DNA of 64,000 nucleotides from positions 21,057 to 85,056 of the forward strand of contig NZ_JBFBIK010000019.1 in assembly GCF_040685555.1 (NCBI RefSeq). The letters are read 5' to 3'. The stretch's first letter is position 1, and the number at the start of each line of letters is the position of its first letter. Positions 49,495 through 57,696 of this stretch are shown here, one piece after another. A program made the position numbers and the translations under genes. The notes beneath the pieces are model-generated. The model did not search any database. It was not told where the DNA came from and saw nothing but the letters and a program-made list of their open reading frames with translations. Source of the stretch: Sphaerisporangium sp040685555 (GTDB lineage Bacteria; Actinomycetota; Actinomycetes; Streptosporangiales; Streptosporangiaceae).

Positions 49495-50178
49495 CTAGCT
49501 CACCGGAAGGTTCTTCAGGGCCTCGCGGCGGCTCAGCCCGTTCAGGCCCTTGTGGTTGACGTAGCGGACGACCTCGCGCGGATCGGTCTTGGCGTACTCG
49601 CGCAGGGCCCAGCCGATGGCCTTGCGGGCGAAGAAGTCGGTGTCGGCGAGGCTCGGCTCGATGCAGGCGTACAGCAGGCCCGCGTCGGTGCGGTCCTTGA
49701 AGGAGTTCTGGCACAGGATCGCGGTGCGCCGCCGCCACAGGTCGTCGACGCCGGCCCATTCGAGCATGAGCGGGCGCATCGTGTCGGGGTAGGCCCGCAG
49801 CAACGCCCCGATGCGGTTGATCGCCAGGTCGTCGACGTAGTCCCACCAGGCGCCGGTGACGATCATCTCCTCGTACATCGGCACGGTGTAGAGCGTCTGG
49901 AAGCTCTTGTAGTAGCGGAACGCCGACAGCTCCATCGCGGCGTACCGCTCCTCGCGGTACTCGGCGTCGCGCCACATGGCGAGGACGGTTCTGCGCCACT
50001 CGGGCGCGCTGTCGATGCGGTGCTCGGCGAGGACCCTTCTCACCGCCGCCCGCCGCGGCACGGCCTGCACCCCGAGGAAGGGCATCGTGGACTTCATGTA
50101 CGCCTGCATCGCGGGCGCCTTGGCGGCATCGGCCACCTCGGTGAGCGCCACCCGCACGGCTTTGTGGAGCGGGGTCAT
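49495..50178 (-). CDS. DNA alkylation repair protein (AlkD-like HEAT repeat)
   Basis: A 227-residue all-helical protein of PF08713. Typical segments are MPFLGVQAVPRRAAVR near 29, AMELSAFRYYKSFQTLYTVP near 75, WWDYVDDLAINRIGALLRAY near 102 and DTDFFARKAIGWALREYAKT near 175, the last holding the Asp/Trp region used by AlkD for base excision. ATG 50178 overlaps the kstR2 stop as ATGA, so it is co-transcribed with a steroid regulator, an odd pairing with no clear metabolic link. Confidence 0.85.
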   Translation of the reverse strand: MTPLHKAVRVALTEVADAAKAPAMQAYMKSTMPFLGVQAVPRRAAVRRVLAEHRIDSAPEWRRTVLAMWRDAEYREERYAAMELSAFRYYKSFQTLYTVPMYEEMIVTGAWWDYVDDLAINRIGALLRAYPDTMRPLMLEWAGVDDLWRRRTAILCQNSFKDRTDAGLLYACIEPSLADTDFFARKAIGWALREYAKTDPREVVRYVNHKGLNGLSRREALKNLPVS

Positions 50179-50915
50179 GCTTTGTGGCTGGTCCGTTCCC
50201 CTGTGGCGAGACCGTCGAACAGGACGGTGACGTAGTGCTCGGCGAGGCCCGCGGTGTTGAGCCGGCCGCCGGGACGGAACCAGCGCACGGCGACCCAGAT
50301 CGTGTCGCGGATCATGCGGTAGGTGAGCTTGGGGTCGACGTCGGCGCGGAACTGCCCCTCGGCCTGGCCGCGCTTGATCTGCTCCACCCACATGCGCTCG
50401 ACCTCGTCCTCGGCCTTGATGAGGTAGTCGAAGCGGTCGCCGGGCAGGGAACGCAGGTAGTTCCAGTCGTTCTGCATCACGGTGATGGCGGCGCGGTGCG
50501 GCTCCAGCGTGCTGAAGCCGATGCGGACCATCTCGGACAGGATCGTGCGGGGGTCGCCATCCTGATCGAGAGCGGCCCTGTAACGCCCGATAAGGTCCTT
50601 GAGGAACGTGGACAGGACCTCGTCGACGATCGTCTCTTTGGAGTCGAAGTGGTGGTAGAGGCTTCCGGACAGGATGCCCGCCTCCACGGCGATCTCGCGT
50701 ACGGTGGTCGCCTGGAAACCCTTGCGTGCGAAGAGCTCGGCGGCGAGCTTGACGAGGTGGTCGCGGCGCTCGGAGGCCGGACCGGACGAGGTGGCCCGCC
50801 GTGTGGTGCCCTGGCGCTTGGCCGCCGCGGAGCCGCCCCGGGGGGGAGCTCCTCCGGTCGCCCCCGCGACCGCCGACGCGCCGCCGGAGTTCTTTCGCGT
50901 GTTCACGCCCTCCAT
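50175..50915 (-). CDS. kstR2: TetR-family repressor, KstR2-like
   Basis: A 246-residue TetR regulator. The core from residue 49 (ERRDHLVKLAAELFARKGFQ, then ATTVREIAVEAGILSGSLYH) and the C-terminal MWVEQIKRGQAEGQFRADVD, RMIRDTIWVAVRWFRPGG match my recollection of mycobacterial KstR2, the HIP-CoA-responsive repressor of ring C/D genes. It has an extra low-complexity, basic N-terminus of about 48 residues. It diverges from fadA6 with two operator copies between them, so it should repress itself and fadA6. ATG 50915 behind GGAGG. Orthology is by remembered sequence, not by a search. Confidence 0.85.
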   Translation of the reverse strand: MEGVNTRKNSGGASAVAGATGGAPPRGGSAAAKRQGTTRRATSSGPASERRDHLVKLAAELFARKGFQATTVREIAVEAGILSGSLYHHFDSKETIVDEVLSTFLKDLIGRYRAALDQDGDPRTILSEMVRIGFSTLEPHRAAITVMQNDWNYLRSLPGDRFDYLIKAEDEVERMWVEQIKRGQAEGQFRADVDPKLTYRMIRDTIWVAVRWFRPGGRLNTAGLAEHYVTVLFDGLATGERTSHKA

Positions 50916-50927
50916 TATGGGCCTCCG

Positions 50928-50945
50928 TGCAATCGCTTGTTCACC
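50928..50945. promoter_or_regulatory. KstR2-like operator, site 10
   Basis: TGCAATCG-CT-TGTTCACC, a weak palindrome sharing GCAATCGCTTGTT with site 1. It ends 12 bp before the kstR2 start, in position for autorepression. Confidence 0.5.
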
Positions 50946-50984
50946 TAACGCCTGCGGTGAGTCGCCTGCTCATCCCATGTTCCC

Positions 50985-51014
50985 TTGTCTACCAAGCGCT
51001 TGCTACCCTAAGTG
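50985..51014 (+). promoter_or_regulatory. fadA6 promoter with embedded operator (site 11, 50991-51008)
   Basis: TTGTCT (50985-50990) and TAAGTG (51009-51014) enclose exactly the 18-bp ACCAAGCG-CT-TGCTACCC. The operator matches the published KstR2 core AnCAAGnnCTTGnT at every fixed base. The start codon follows 60 bp later. Confidence 0.7.
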
Positions 51015-51073
51015 ACGACTATTTGTACGGCCTAAGCGCCCCTGAGGGCGAAAGACCGGAAGGACGGACTGCC

Positions 51074-52225
51074 GTGAGCGAGGCATACATCGTCGGCGCC
51101 GTGCGCACCCCGGTCGGGCGGAGGAACGGCGGCCTGGCCTCGGCCCACCCCGCCGACCTCGGTGCCCATGTCATCCGCGCGCTGATGGATCGTACCGGCG
51201 CGGACCCCGCCGCGGTCGACGACGTCGTCTTCGGATGCGTGGACACCGTCGGTCCGCAGGCCGGGGACATCGCCCGCACGTGCTGGCTCGCCGCGGGGAT
51301 GCCCGAGGAGGTCCCCGGCGTGACCGTCGACCGGCAGTGCGGCTCCTCCCAGCAGGCGGTCCACTTCGCCGCGCAGGCCGTCCAGAGCGGGAACGCCGAC
51401 CTGGTCGTCGCGGGCGGCGTCCAGAACATGAGCATGGTCCCGATCGCGCAGGCCATGGTCGCGGGGCAGGCGCTCGGCTTCGCCACCCCCTTCACAGGCT
51501 CCAAGGGCTGGCACGCGCGGTACGGCGCGCAGGAGGTGTCCCAGTTCCGCGGCGCGGAGATGATCGCCGAGAGGTGGGACATCTCGCGCCGGGAGATGGA
51601 GGAGTTCGCCTTCGAATCCCACCAGAGGGCGCTCGGCGCGATCGACGAGGGCCGGTTCGAGCGCGAGATCGTGCCCTTCGCCGGCGTGCTCGCCGACGAG
51701 GGCCCGCGCCGCGACACCACGCTCGACAAGATGGCCGGCCTGAAGACGCTGGTCGAGGGGGGCAGGCTCACCGCCGCGGTGTCCTCGCAGATCTCCGACG
51801 GCGCCGCCGCGCTGCTGATCGCCTCCGAGGAGGCCGTACGGACGCACGGGCTGACCCCGCGCGCCCGTATCCGCCACATGTCCGCGCGCGGCGCCGACCC
51901 GATCATGATGCTCTCCGCGCCTATCCCGGCCACTGGTCACGCTCTCAGGAAGGCCGGGATGAAGATCGGCGACATGGACGTCGTGGAGATCAACGAGGCG
52001 TTCGCCTCGGTCGTGCTGGCCTGGCTGCGCGAGACCGGGGCCGACCCGGCGCGGGTCAACCCCAGCGGCGGGGCCATCGCCCTCGGCCACCCCCTCGGGG
52101 CCACGGGCGCCCGGCTGATGACCTCGCTGCTCCACGAGCTCGAACGCACCGGCGGCCGTTACGGCCTGCAGACGATGTGCGAGGGCGGCGGACAGGCGAA
52201 CGTGACCGTCGTCGAACGCCTCTGA
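51074..52225 (+). CDS. fadA6: steroid-degradation thiolase FadA6
   Basis: A 383-residue degradative thiolase. The nucleophilic Cys89 is in DRQCGSSQQA, His is in GGAIALGHPLGATGA near 340, and the second Cys is in TMCEGGGQANVT at about 369. The sequence (SEAYIVGAVRTPVG; AGGVQNMSMVPIAQAM; ISDGAAALLIASEEAV) closely follows mycobacterial FadA6, which thiolytically cleaves a late HIP-pathway acyl-CoA to feed central metabolism. GTG 51074 is the start, with GGAAGGA upstream; the longer frame upstream contains the promoter. Divergent from kstR2. A 19-bp hairpin ends the transcript. Confidence 0.92.
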   Translation: MSEAYIVGAVRTPVGRRNGGLASAHPADLGAHVIRALMDRTGADPAAVDDVVFGCVDTVGPQAGDIARTCWLAAGMPEEVPGVTVDRQCGSSQQAVHFAAQAVQSGNADLVVAGGVQNMSMVPIAQAMVAGQALGFATPFTGSKGWHARYGAQEVSQFRGAEMIAERWDISRREMEEFAFESHQRALGAIDEGRFEREIVPFAGVLADEGPRRDTTLDKMAGLKTLVEGGRLTAAVSSQISDGAAALLIASEEAVRTHGLTPRARIRHMSARGADPIMMLSAPIPATGHALRKAGMKIGDMDVVEINEAFASVVLAWLRETGADPARVNPSGGAIALGHPLGATGARLMTSLLHELERTGGRYGLQTMCEGGGQANVTVVERL

Positions 52226-52237
52226 CCCACGCCGATT

Positions 52238-52281
52238 CGCGGAAGGACGGGCCGTCGCGGAGGACGGCCCGTCCTTCCGCG
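52238..52281 (+). terminator. very strong terminator hairpin after fadA6
   Basis: CGCGGAAGGACGGGCCGTC (52238-52256) pairs perfectly with 52263-52281 around a GCGGAG loop, a 19-bp stem 12 bp after the fadA6 stop. No U-tract. Confidence 0.85.
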
Positions 52282-52346
52282 TATGGTCGGATGAGGTCGG
52301 GAGAGCGCTCTAAAAGAGCGAGATCCCATGGTCGCTGGGTATGGAA

Positions 52347-52365
52347 AATAGGAAAGTTTCCTATT
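52347..52365. promoter_or_regulatory. 19-bp perfect palindrome upstream of the GH3 gene
   Basis: AATAGGAAA-G-TTTCCTATT (9-bp arms). It is located 121 bp before the GH3 start in an A/T-rich pocket. A short CGCTC-TAAAA-GAGCG stem lies at 52306-52320. Symmetry and place suit a sugar-responsive repressor (ROK, LacI or GntR type). Confidence 0.55.
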
Positions 52366-52486
52366 AGATTGTCGGATTGTCCTAGACGGTACCTATTGGA
52401 GAGCGCCACCACCGGGTTCCGCGAGCCGTACGGTCCTGCGAGCCTCCGGCGTGATCCGCCGACGAGCCGCCAGGCGAGGAGAGTGC

Positions 52487-54022
52487 ATGAAGCGCAGCCC
52501 CGAGCTACTGCGTCTGGCCGATTCGGTCCTCCTCCCCGGCTTCGAAGGCAGGACCCCGCCCGACTGGCTGCGCCGCCGCCTAGGTGAAGGACTGGCCGGG
52601 GTCGTGTTCTTCTCCAGGAACGTCGGGACCCCCTCACAGCTCGCCGAGCTGACGGCCGCCCTGCGTGCCGAGCGGCCGGACCTCGTCGTCGGCATCGACG
52701 AGGAGACCGGCGACGTCACCCGGCTGGAGGCGCACACCGGAAGCTCCCGCCCGGGCAACTACGCGCTCGGGGTCGTGGACGACGTCTCCCTCACCGAGGA
52801 GATCGCCAGGGGGCTCGGCGCCGACCTCGCCGCCGCCGGGATCAACGTCGACTTCGCGCCCGCCGCCGACGTCAACTCCAACCCGGGCAACCCGGTCATC
52901 GGCCTGCGGTCGTTCGGGGCGGACCCGGCGCTGGTGGCGCGGCACACCGCCGCCTGGGTACGGGGGCTCCAGGCGGCGGCCGTCGCGGCCTGCGCCAAGC
53001 ACTTCCCCGGCCACGGGGACACCGCGGTCGACTCCCACCACGGCCTGCCAGGGGTGGCCGCGACGCTGGAGCAGCTTCACGAGGTCGAGCTGCTCCCGTT
53101 CCGCGCGGCCATCGCCGAGGGCGTGCGCATGATCATGACAGGACACCTGCTGGTCGGCGCGTACGACTCCGAGTTCCCCGCCACACTCAGCCCCCGCATC
53201 CTCACCGGCCTGCTCCGGGACGAGCTGGGCTTCGACGGCGTGACCATCACCGACGCCGTCGAGATGGCCGCGGTCACGGAGCGGTACGGCATCGGCGGGG
53301 GAAGCGCGCGGGCCATCGCCGCGGGCGCGGACCTGATCTGCGTCGGCGGGGAGAACTCCGATGACGCGGTGGTGGTGACGATCCGCGAGGCGATCGCCGA
53401 CGCGGTGACCGGCGGGCTGCTTCCGGAGGAACGGCTCGCGGAAGCCGCCCGCCGGGTCGCCGAGCTGACCGTCTGGACGGGCTCCGGCCCCTCCGCCCCG
53501 GTCACGTCCACCTCGGCCGGCCACCCCGCCTCGGCGGTGCGCGCCGCGCACGGGGCGGCAGGTCTCGCCGCCGCGCGCCGTGCCATCCGCGTGACCAGGC
53601 GGGCCGGCGTGCTCCCGCTGGTCACCGCCCCGCACGTGGCCGAGCTTTCGCCCCAGATGAACCTCGCGATCGACAAGGACATGCCGTGGGGGGTGGGGGA
53701 GCCGCTCAGCAAGCTGCTGCCCGGAACCACGGTGGTGCGCCTCGACCAGGAGAGCGCCGGAACCTCGCTCGACCAGGCCGTGCTCGTCCCGGCGGCCGAC
53801 CGGCCGCTGGTCGTGGTGGTCCGCGACGCGCACCGCCACGCCTGGCAGATGGCGGCGCTCGACCGGCTGCTGGGCGCCCGGCCCGACGGCATCGTGGTCG
53901 AGATGGGCCTGCCCGGCCGCACCGACCTCGGAGCCGTCCACATCGCCACACACGGCGCCGCCCGCGTGTGCGGCCAGGCGGCGGCCGAGACCCTCACCGG
54001 CCACCTGGAAGCCGAGATCTGA
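52487..54022 (+). CDS. glycoside hydrolase family 3 beta-N-acetylhexosaminidase (NagZ-like)
   Basis: A 511-residue cytoplasmic-looking GH3 enzyme without signal peptide. The NagZ signature KHFPGHGDTAVDSHHGLP is near residue 179, with His/Asp general acid and base, and the nucleophile Asp is in FDGVTITDAVEMAAV near 270. A C-terminal domain of about 150 residues follows, as in actinobacterial NagZ-type hexosaminidases or phosphorylases. It should release N-acetylglucosamine from muropeptides or chitin oligomers. ATG 52487 (MKRSPELL) with GAGAG upstream; an upstream in-frame ATG at 52451 is less likely. Confidence 0.88.
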   Translation: MKRSPELLRLADSVLLPGFEGRTPPDWLRRRLGEGLAGVVFFSRNVGTPSQLAELTAALRAERPDLVVGIDEETGDVTRLEAHTGSSRPGNYALGVVDDVSLTEEIARGLGADLAAAGINVDFAPAADVNSNPGNPVIGLRSFGADPALVARHTAAWVRGLQAAAVAACAKHFPGHGDTAVDSHHGLPGVAATLEQLHEVELLPFRAAIAEGVRMIMTGHLLVGAYDSEFPATLSPRILTGLLRDELGFDGVTITDAVEMAAVTERYGIGGGSARAIAAGADLICVGGENSDDAVVVTIREAIADAVTGGLLPEERLAEAARRVAELTVWTGSGPSAPVTSTSAGHPASAVRAAHGAAGLAAARRAIRVTRRAGVLPLVTAPHVAELSPQMNLAIDKDMPWGVGEPLSKLLPGTTVVRLDQESAGTSLDQAVLVPAADRPLVVVVRDAHRHAWQMAALDRLLGARPDGIVVEMGLPGRTDLGAVHIATHGAARVCGQAAAETLTGHLEAEI

Positions 54023-54114
54023 CCGCCCTGCGGCCGAAGACGCGGCGCCACCGTTCGCGCGGGGACGTTCACGGGGGGCTGGTTCTGTCGGGGGTGGCTG
54101 GTTGAATCGCGGGC

Positions 54115-54813
54115 ATGGACATCGCGCGGCTGGTCGCCGAGAAGCGGGAGTTCGATGGTCTCGACCTGTCCGGGGCCGCGCTGACGGATGTGCTCCAGGC
54201 CGGGCCGCTGGTCTTCCGCGACTGCGACCTGAGCGGTGCCGACCTCAGCGAGGCCGGCCTGGTGCGGGCCGTGTTCGAGGGGTGCGTGCTCGACCGGGTC
54301 GACTTCCGCCGTGCCGACCTCGACGGGGCGCGGTTCGCCGGGGGCGGGGGTGCGGGCGTGCGCTTCGGAGGCGCCGAGCTGACCGACGCGGTCTTCACCG
54401 ACGTCGACCTCTCCCGTGCCGACTTCGTCGACACCCTGCTGACCGACGTCTCCTTCACCGGTTGCCGCATGATCGGCGTGAAGCTGTCCGGCTGCCGTGG
54501 CACGGGCTACACGATCGCCGGCAGCAACCTCACCCTCGCCGACCTGTCGGGCTGCGGCTTCCGCGGTCAGGCGATCGACGGCGTCCGGTTCGATGAGGCC
54601 AACCTCTCCGCGTGCGACTTCACCAAGGCCGTGCTGACCGACTGCCGCCTGATCCGTGCCCGTCTGGTGGACGCGAAATTCGCCAAGGCCGACCTGCGCG
54701 GTGCCGACCTCGGCGAGCCCGACGACAGCGAGCTGCGCTACCTCAAGGGCGCCGTCATCAGCCATGCCCAGGCCGCCGCTCTCCTCGCCTCCCGCGGCCT
54801 CACGGTCGTATGA
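54115..54813 (+). CDS. pentapeptide-repeat protein
   Basis: A 232-residue protein made almost wholly of A(D/N)Lxx-type pentapeptide repeats (for example LDLSGAALTDVLQ, CDLSGADLSEAGL, VDFRRADLDGARF, ADLRGADLGEP), forming a right-handed quadrilateral beta helix. Family members of this size mimic DNA and protect gyrase (Qnr/MfpA type), but many have unknown function. A cap region AVISHAQAAALLASRGLTVV closes the C-terminus. ATG 54115 has no clear ribosome site. It stands alone between the GH3 and ipdC genes. Confidence 0.85.
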   Translation: MDIARLVAEKREFDGLDLSGAALTDVLQAGPLVFRDCDLSGADLSEAGLVRAVFEGCVLDRVDFRRADLDGARFAGGGGAGVRFGGAELTDAVFTDVDLSRADFVDTLLTDVSFTGCRMIGVKLSGCRGTGYTIAGSNLTLADLSGCGFRGQAIDGVRFDEANLSACDFTKAVLTDCRLIRARLVDAKFAKADLRGADLGEPDDSELRYLKGAVISHAQAAALLASRGLTVV

Positions 54814-54941
54814 CCGGCATTCGCCGCCCGTCAGGCCGTGGTACCAGTGCGCCAGCGGCGGCCTCAGCCCCCTCCGCTCACGGGAACCGAGCGGCGATGC
54901 CGCGAGCGGGCACAGTGGGCTCGTCCGTGCCGCGTCTCGGG

Positions 54942-56057
54942 TCAGCGCGGGTGGGGGTCGTCCGTCGCGGAGAGGGTGGTCAGTACGGTCTGTGCCTCGA
55001 TGATGATGCGGGTGATGAGGTCCTCGCAGCTGGGGAGATCGTCGATCACGCTGACGACCTGGCCCGACGCCATCACGCCGAGGTCCGCTCTGCCGTCGAC
55101 CATGGCGGCCTTGAGCAGCATCGGGGTGTTGGCGGCCTGGATCACCTGGGCCCAGGTGAGGTCGCGCCCGTGTCTCATGCGGCGTCCCTCACGGATCATC
55201 TCGGCCCAGGTCAGGCCGGAGATCTTCTTGAACCGCGCCCCGTTGGCCACGGCCCGGGCCAGGCCCCTGAGCCGGCCCGCGGTTTCGAGTGACTCCACGA
55301 AGGAGGTCTTCAGCACCCGATGGGGCACGCCGTCCACCCGGGTGGTCACCACCGTGTCCGAGGCCCCGAGGTAGAGCTTCTTCACCTCCTCACCCACGGT
55401 CGAGTCCGAGGTGAGCAGGAACCTCGTTCCCATGGCCACCCCGGCCGCGCCGTACGCCATCGCCGCGACCAGGCCTCGCCCGTCGAAGAACCCACCCGCC
55501 GCGACCACCGGGACGTCCACGGCATCGACAACCTGGGGGAGCAGCAGGGTGGTCGGGACGGGCCCGGTGTGCCCCCCGCCCTCGCCGCCCTGCACGATCA
55601 CGGCGTCCACGCCCCACGCGGCGACCTTCTCGGCGTGGCGGCGGGCGCCCACCGAGGGCATCGTGACGACGCCCGCGTCCTTGAGCCGGGCGATCAGCTC
55701 CCGCCGGGGGGCGAGCGCGAACGACGCCACGCGTACCCCTTCGCGGATCATCACCTCGACCCGGTCGCGGGCGTCGTCCGCGTCGGACCTGATGTTGACC
55801 CCGAACGGCGCGTCGGTCCGGTCCTTGACCGATCTGATGGCGTCGGTCATCTGCCCGACCGACATGGTGGAGGCGGCGATGATCCCGAGGCCCCCGGCAC
55901 TCGACGTCGCCGCAGCCAGCCGCGCGCCCGCGACGTACCCCATCCCGGTCTGCACCACCGGATACCGGCACCCCACCAGCTCGGTCAACGGGGTACGCAG
56001 TGCCCGGGTTCGTTGGTCAGGTGGGAAGGCCGTGCCCGGTTGCGGGGGAGAGGTCAT
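54942..56057 (-). CDS. ipdC: IpdC, FMN-dependent HIP-pathway reductase (nitronate monooxygenase-like)
   Basis: A 371-residue TIM-barrel flavoprotein of the 2-nitropropane dioxygenase family. Segments: RTPLTELVGCRYPVVQTGMG near 20, SSAGGLGIIAASTMSV near 51, VDAVIVQGGEGGGHTGPVPT near 155, VVAAGGFFDGRG near 190 and GVAMGTRFLLTSDS near 215. It extends about 50 residues beyond the usual core, as in Rv3553/IpdC, the NADH-dependent reductase of 5-hydroxy-HIP-CoA derivatives. It is the last gene of the echA20-ipdA-ipdB-ipdC operon; its ATG overlaps the ipdB stop (ATGA). Confidence 0.9.
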   Translation of the reverse strand: MTSPPQPGTAFPPDQRTRALRTPLTELVGCRYPVVQTGMGYVAGARLAAATSSAGGLGIIAASTMSVGQMTDAIRSVKDRTDAPFGVNIRSDADDARDRVEVMIREGVRVASFALAPRRELIARLKDAGVVTMPSVGARRHAEKVAAWGVDAVIVQGGEGGGHTGPVPTTLLLPQVVDAVDVPVVAAGGFFDGRGLVAAMAYGAAGVAMGTRFLLTSDSTVGEEVKKLYLGASDTVVTTRVDGVPHRVLKTSFVESLETAGRLRGLARAVANGARFKKISGLTWAEMIREGRRMRHGRDLTWAQVIQAANTPMLLKAAMVDGRADLGVMASGQVVSVIDDLPSCEDLITRIIIEAQTVLTTLSATDDPHPR

Positions 56058-56836
56058 CTCGCGATCTCGCGGTCGCGCAGGGAGCCCGGGTCGAGGTGCT
56101 CTCGGAGCAGGCGCAGCTCGTCGGGGGCGGGGGTGCGGGTCTCGGGTACGCCGCCGCGGGGCATGGCGAGTTCGAAACCCGTGCTCGCGACGACCTGCTC
56201 CACCGTGACCCCCGGATGGACCGAGGCCAGCCGCATCGAGCGATCGGGAGTGGCGAAGTCCAGCACGGCGAGGTTCGTCACGACGCGACGGAGGTCGTGG
56301 TGGCGCGAGGCGCTCGTCCCGGCCTCGGCCGCCCGGTCGTACCCGACGCCGCTGACCATGTCCACCTTCGGGACGAAGACCCGGGTCGAGTGCCGGGGGA
56401 TCCAGTAGCTCGTCGGGTCGCACACCGTGTTCCCCGGAGCGCCGCGGACGCCGAGTAGCTGCGATCTGGGCCTGGCCCAGTCGCCGATGCACGAGATGTT
56501 GGTGTTGCCGTGCCGGTCGATCTGGCCGGCGCCCAGCATGACGTGCCTGCGGCCCTGGAGCACGAGCCAGAGGTGGTCGCGGAACGGAAGCCAGCCCTCC
56601 ACCACCTCCGGGTCCTCGCCGAGAGGAGGAACGTCGCCGGTGAGCAGGCACACCCCGTCGTGCGTGACCAGATCGGGCTCGAACGTCAGCCGCGCCAGAC
56701 GGGCCGCGAGGACCGTGATCGCCCCGCCGACGCCCGCCGCCAGGATCTCCCCGTCGCCCCTGAACGCCTCCGCGCAGGCCACCACGCAGACCTCCGCTCG
56801 CGTCGGCGCGCCGTCGTAAGCGAGGCCGGGGGTCAT
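56054..56836 (-). CDS. ipdB: IpdB, beta subunit of the steroid ring-opening COCHEA-CoA hydrolase
   Basis: A 260-residue class I CoA-transferase-fold subunit. VTHDGVCLLTGDVPPLGE near 62, VMLGAGQIDRHGNTNISCIG near 98, and the C-terminal MRLASVHPGVTVEQVVASTG near 215 resemble Rv3552. IpdAB lacks the transferase Glu and instead hydrolyses a ring C-C bond of a cyclic beta-diketone CoA, opening the last steroid ring. ATG overlaps with both neighbours make tight translational coupling, as expected for a 1:1 heterodimer. Confidence 0.9.
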   Translation of the reverse strand: MTPGLAYDGAPTRAEVCVVACAEAFRGDGEILAAGVGGAITVLAARLARLTFEPDLVTHDGVCLLTGDVPPLGEDPEVVEGWLPFRDHLWLVLQGRRHVMLGAGQIDRHGNTNISCIGDWARPRSQLLGVRGAPGNTVCDPTSYWIPRHSTRVFVPKVDMVSGVGYDRAAEAGTSASRHHDLRRVVTNLAVLDFATPDRSMRLASVHPGVTVEQVVASTGFELAMPRGGVPETRTPAPDELRLLREHLDPGSLRDREIAR

Positions 56837-57696
56837 CGGGCCTCCTCGCGTGCCCGGCGTACGGCGGTCTGGTAGGCGGTCTCGTCGCCGGAAAGGAAGC
56901 GTTCGCGGAACGACGCCCACGCGTCCTGGTCGGTGGCGGCGGTGACGTAGCTCTTCTGGAACGCCTCGTCGCGCCCGTAGTCGGGCTCGCACGTCGTGAA
57001 GTGGGCGCCGCCCGGCGTCTCCACCACGCCCGCGACCATCGACCTGCTGATCAGCAGCGACTGGACCGGGCCTTCTTTCAGCAAGTCGGCCGTGTCCACC
57101 AGCCGCTCGCAGCTCACGTAGCAGCGGCCGGCGGCCTTGGCGTACAGGTCGTCGAAGTAGGGGTCGGGGCCGAGGTACTGGGCGTTGCCCCGCCGGTCCG
57201 CCCGGTTCAGGTGCACCAGGGCCACGTCCATCGTCAGAGCGGGCACCGCGACCAGATCCTCGCCGTCCTCGTAGGGCGAGCGGATCGTACGCAGGCCAGG
57301 GTTCACGCGCATGACGTCCGAGCCCAGGCCCGCCCGGGTCGGCAGGAACGGCAGCCGGTGGGCCGCCGCGAGCAGGCCGAACATGAACATGCCCTCGTCG
57401 TACTCGGTGAACCGCACGGCGCCCGTCTGCCGCGCGACCCGGAAGTGCGGTTCCAGGGGGATCGAGTCGAGCGTGACGAACGGGGCCACGACCCTGCGCA
57501 CCTTGCCGTACGCGCACAGCAGGCCCACGTCGGCCCCGCCGTACGAGACCACCGTGAGGTCACGGAGCGCGGAGCGGCAGATCGCGCGGACCAGGGCCAT
57601 CGGCTTGCGCCGGGACCCCCAGCCGCCGATCCCGATCGTCATGCCGCTCTCCAGAGACCCGGCGATCTCCTCGACCGACATGGTCTTGTCCCTCAT
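56833..57696 (-). CDS. ipdA: IpdA, alpha subunit of the steroid ring-opening COCHEA-CoA hydrolase
   Basis: A 287-residue partner of IpdB. MTIGIGGWGSRRKPMALVRA near 20, LTVVSYGGADVGLLCAYGKV near 46, FTEYDEGMFMFGLLAAAHRL near 97, and CERLVDTADLLKEGP near 198 follow Rv3551. The alpha-type CoA transferase fold supplies the other half of the active site. ATG 57696 overlaps the echA20 stop. Confidence 0.9.
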   Translation of the reverse strand: MRDKTMSVEEIAGSLESGMTIGIGGWGSRRKPMALVRAICRSALRDLTVVSYGGADVGLLCAYGKVRRVVAPFVTLDSIPLEPHFRVARQTGAVRFTEYDEGMFMFGLLAAAHRLPFLPTRAGLGSDVMRVNPGLRTIRSPYEDGEDLVAVPALTMDVALVHLNRADRRGNAQYLGPDPYFDDLYAKAAGRCYVSCERLVDTADLLKEGPVQSLLISRSMVAGVVETPGGAHFTTCEPDYGRDEAFQKSYVTAATDQDAWASFRERFLSGDETAYQTAVRRAREEAR

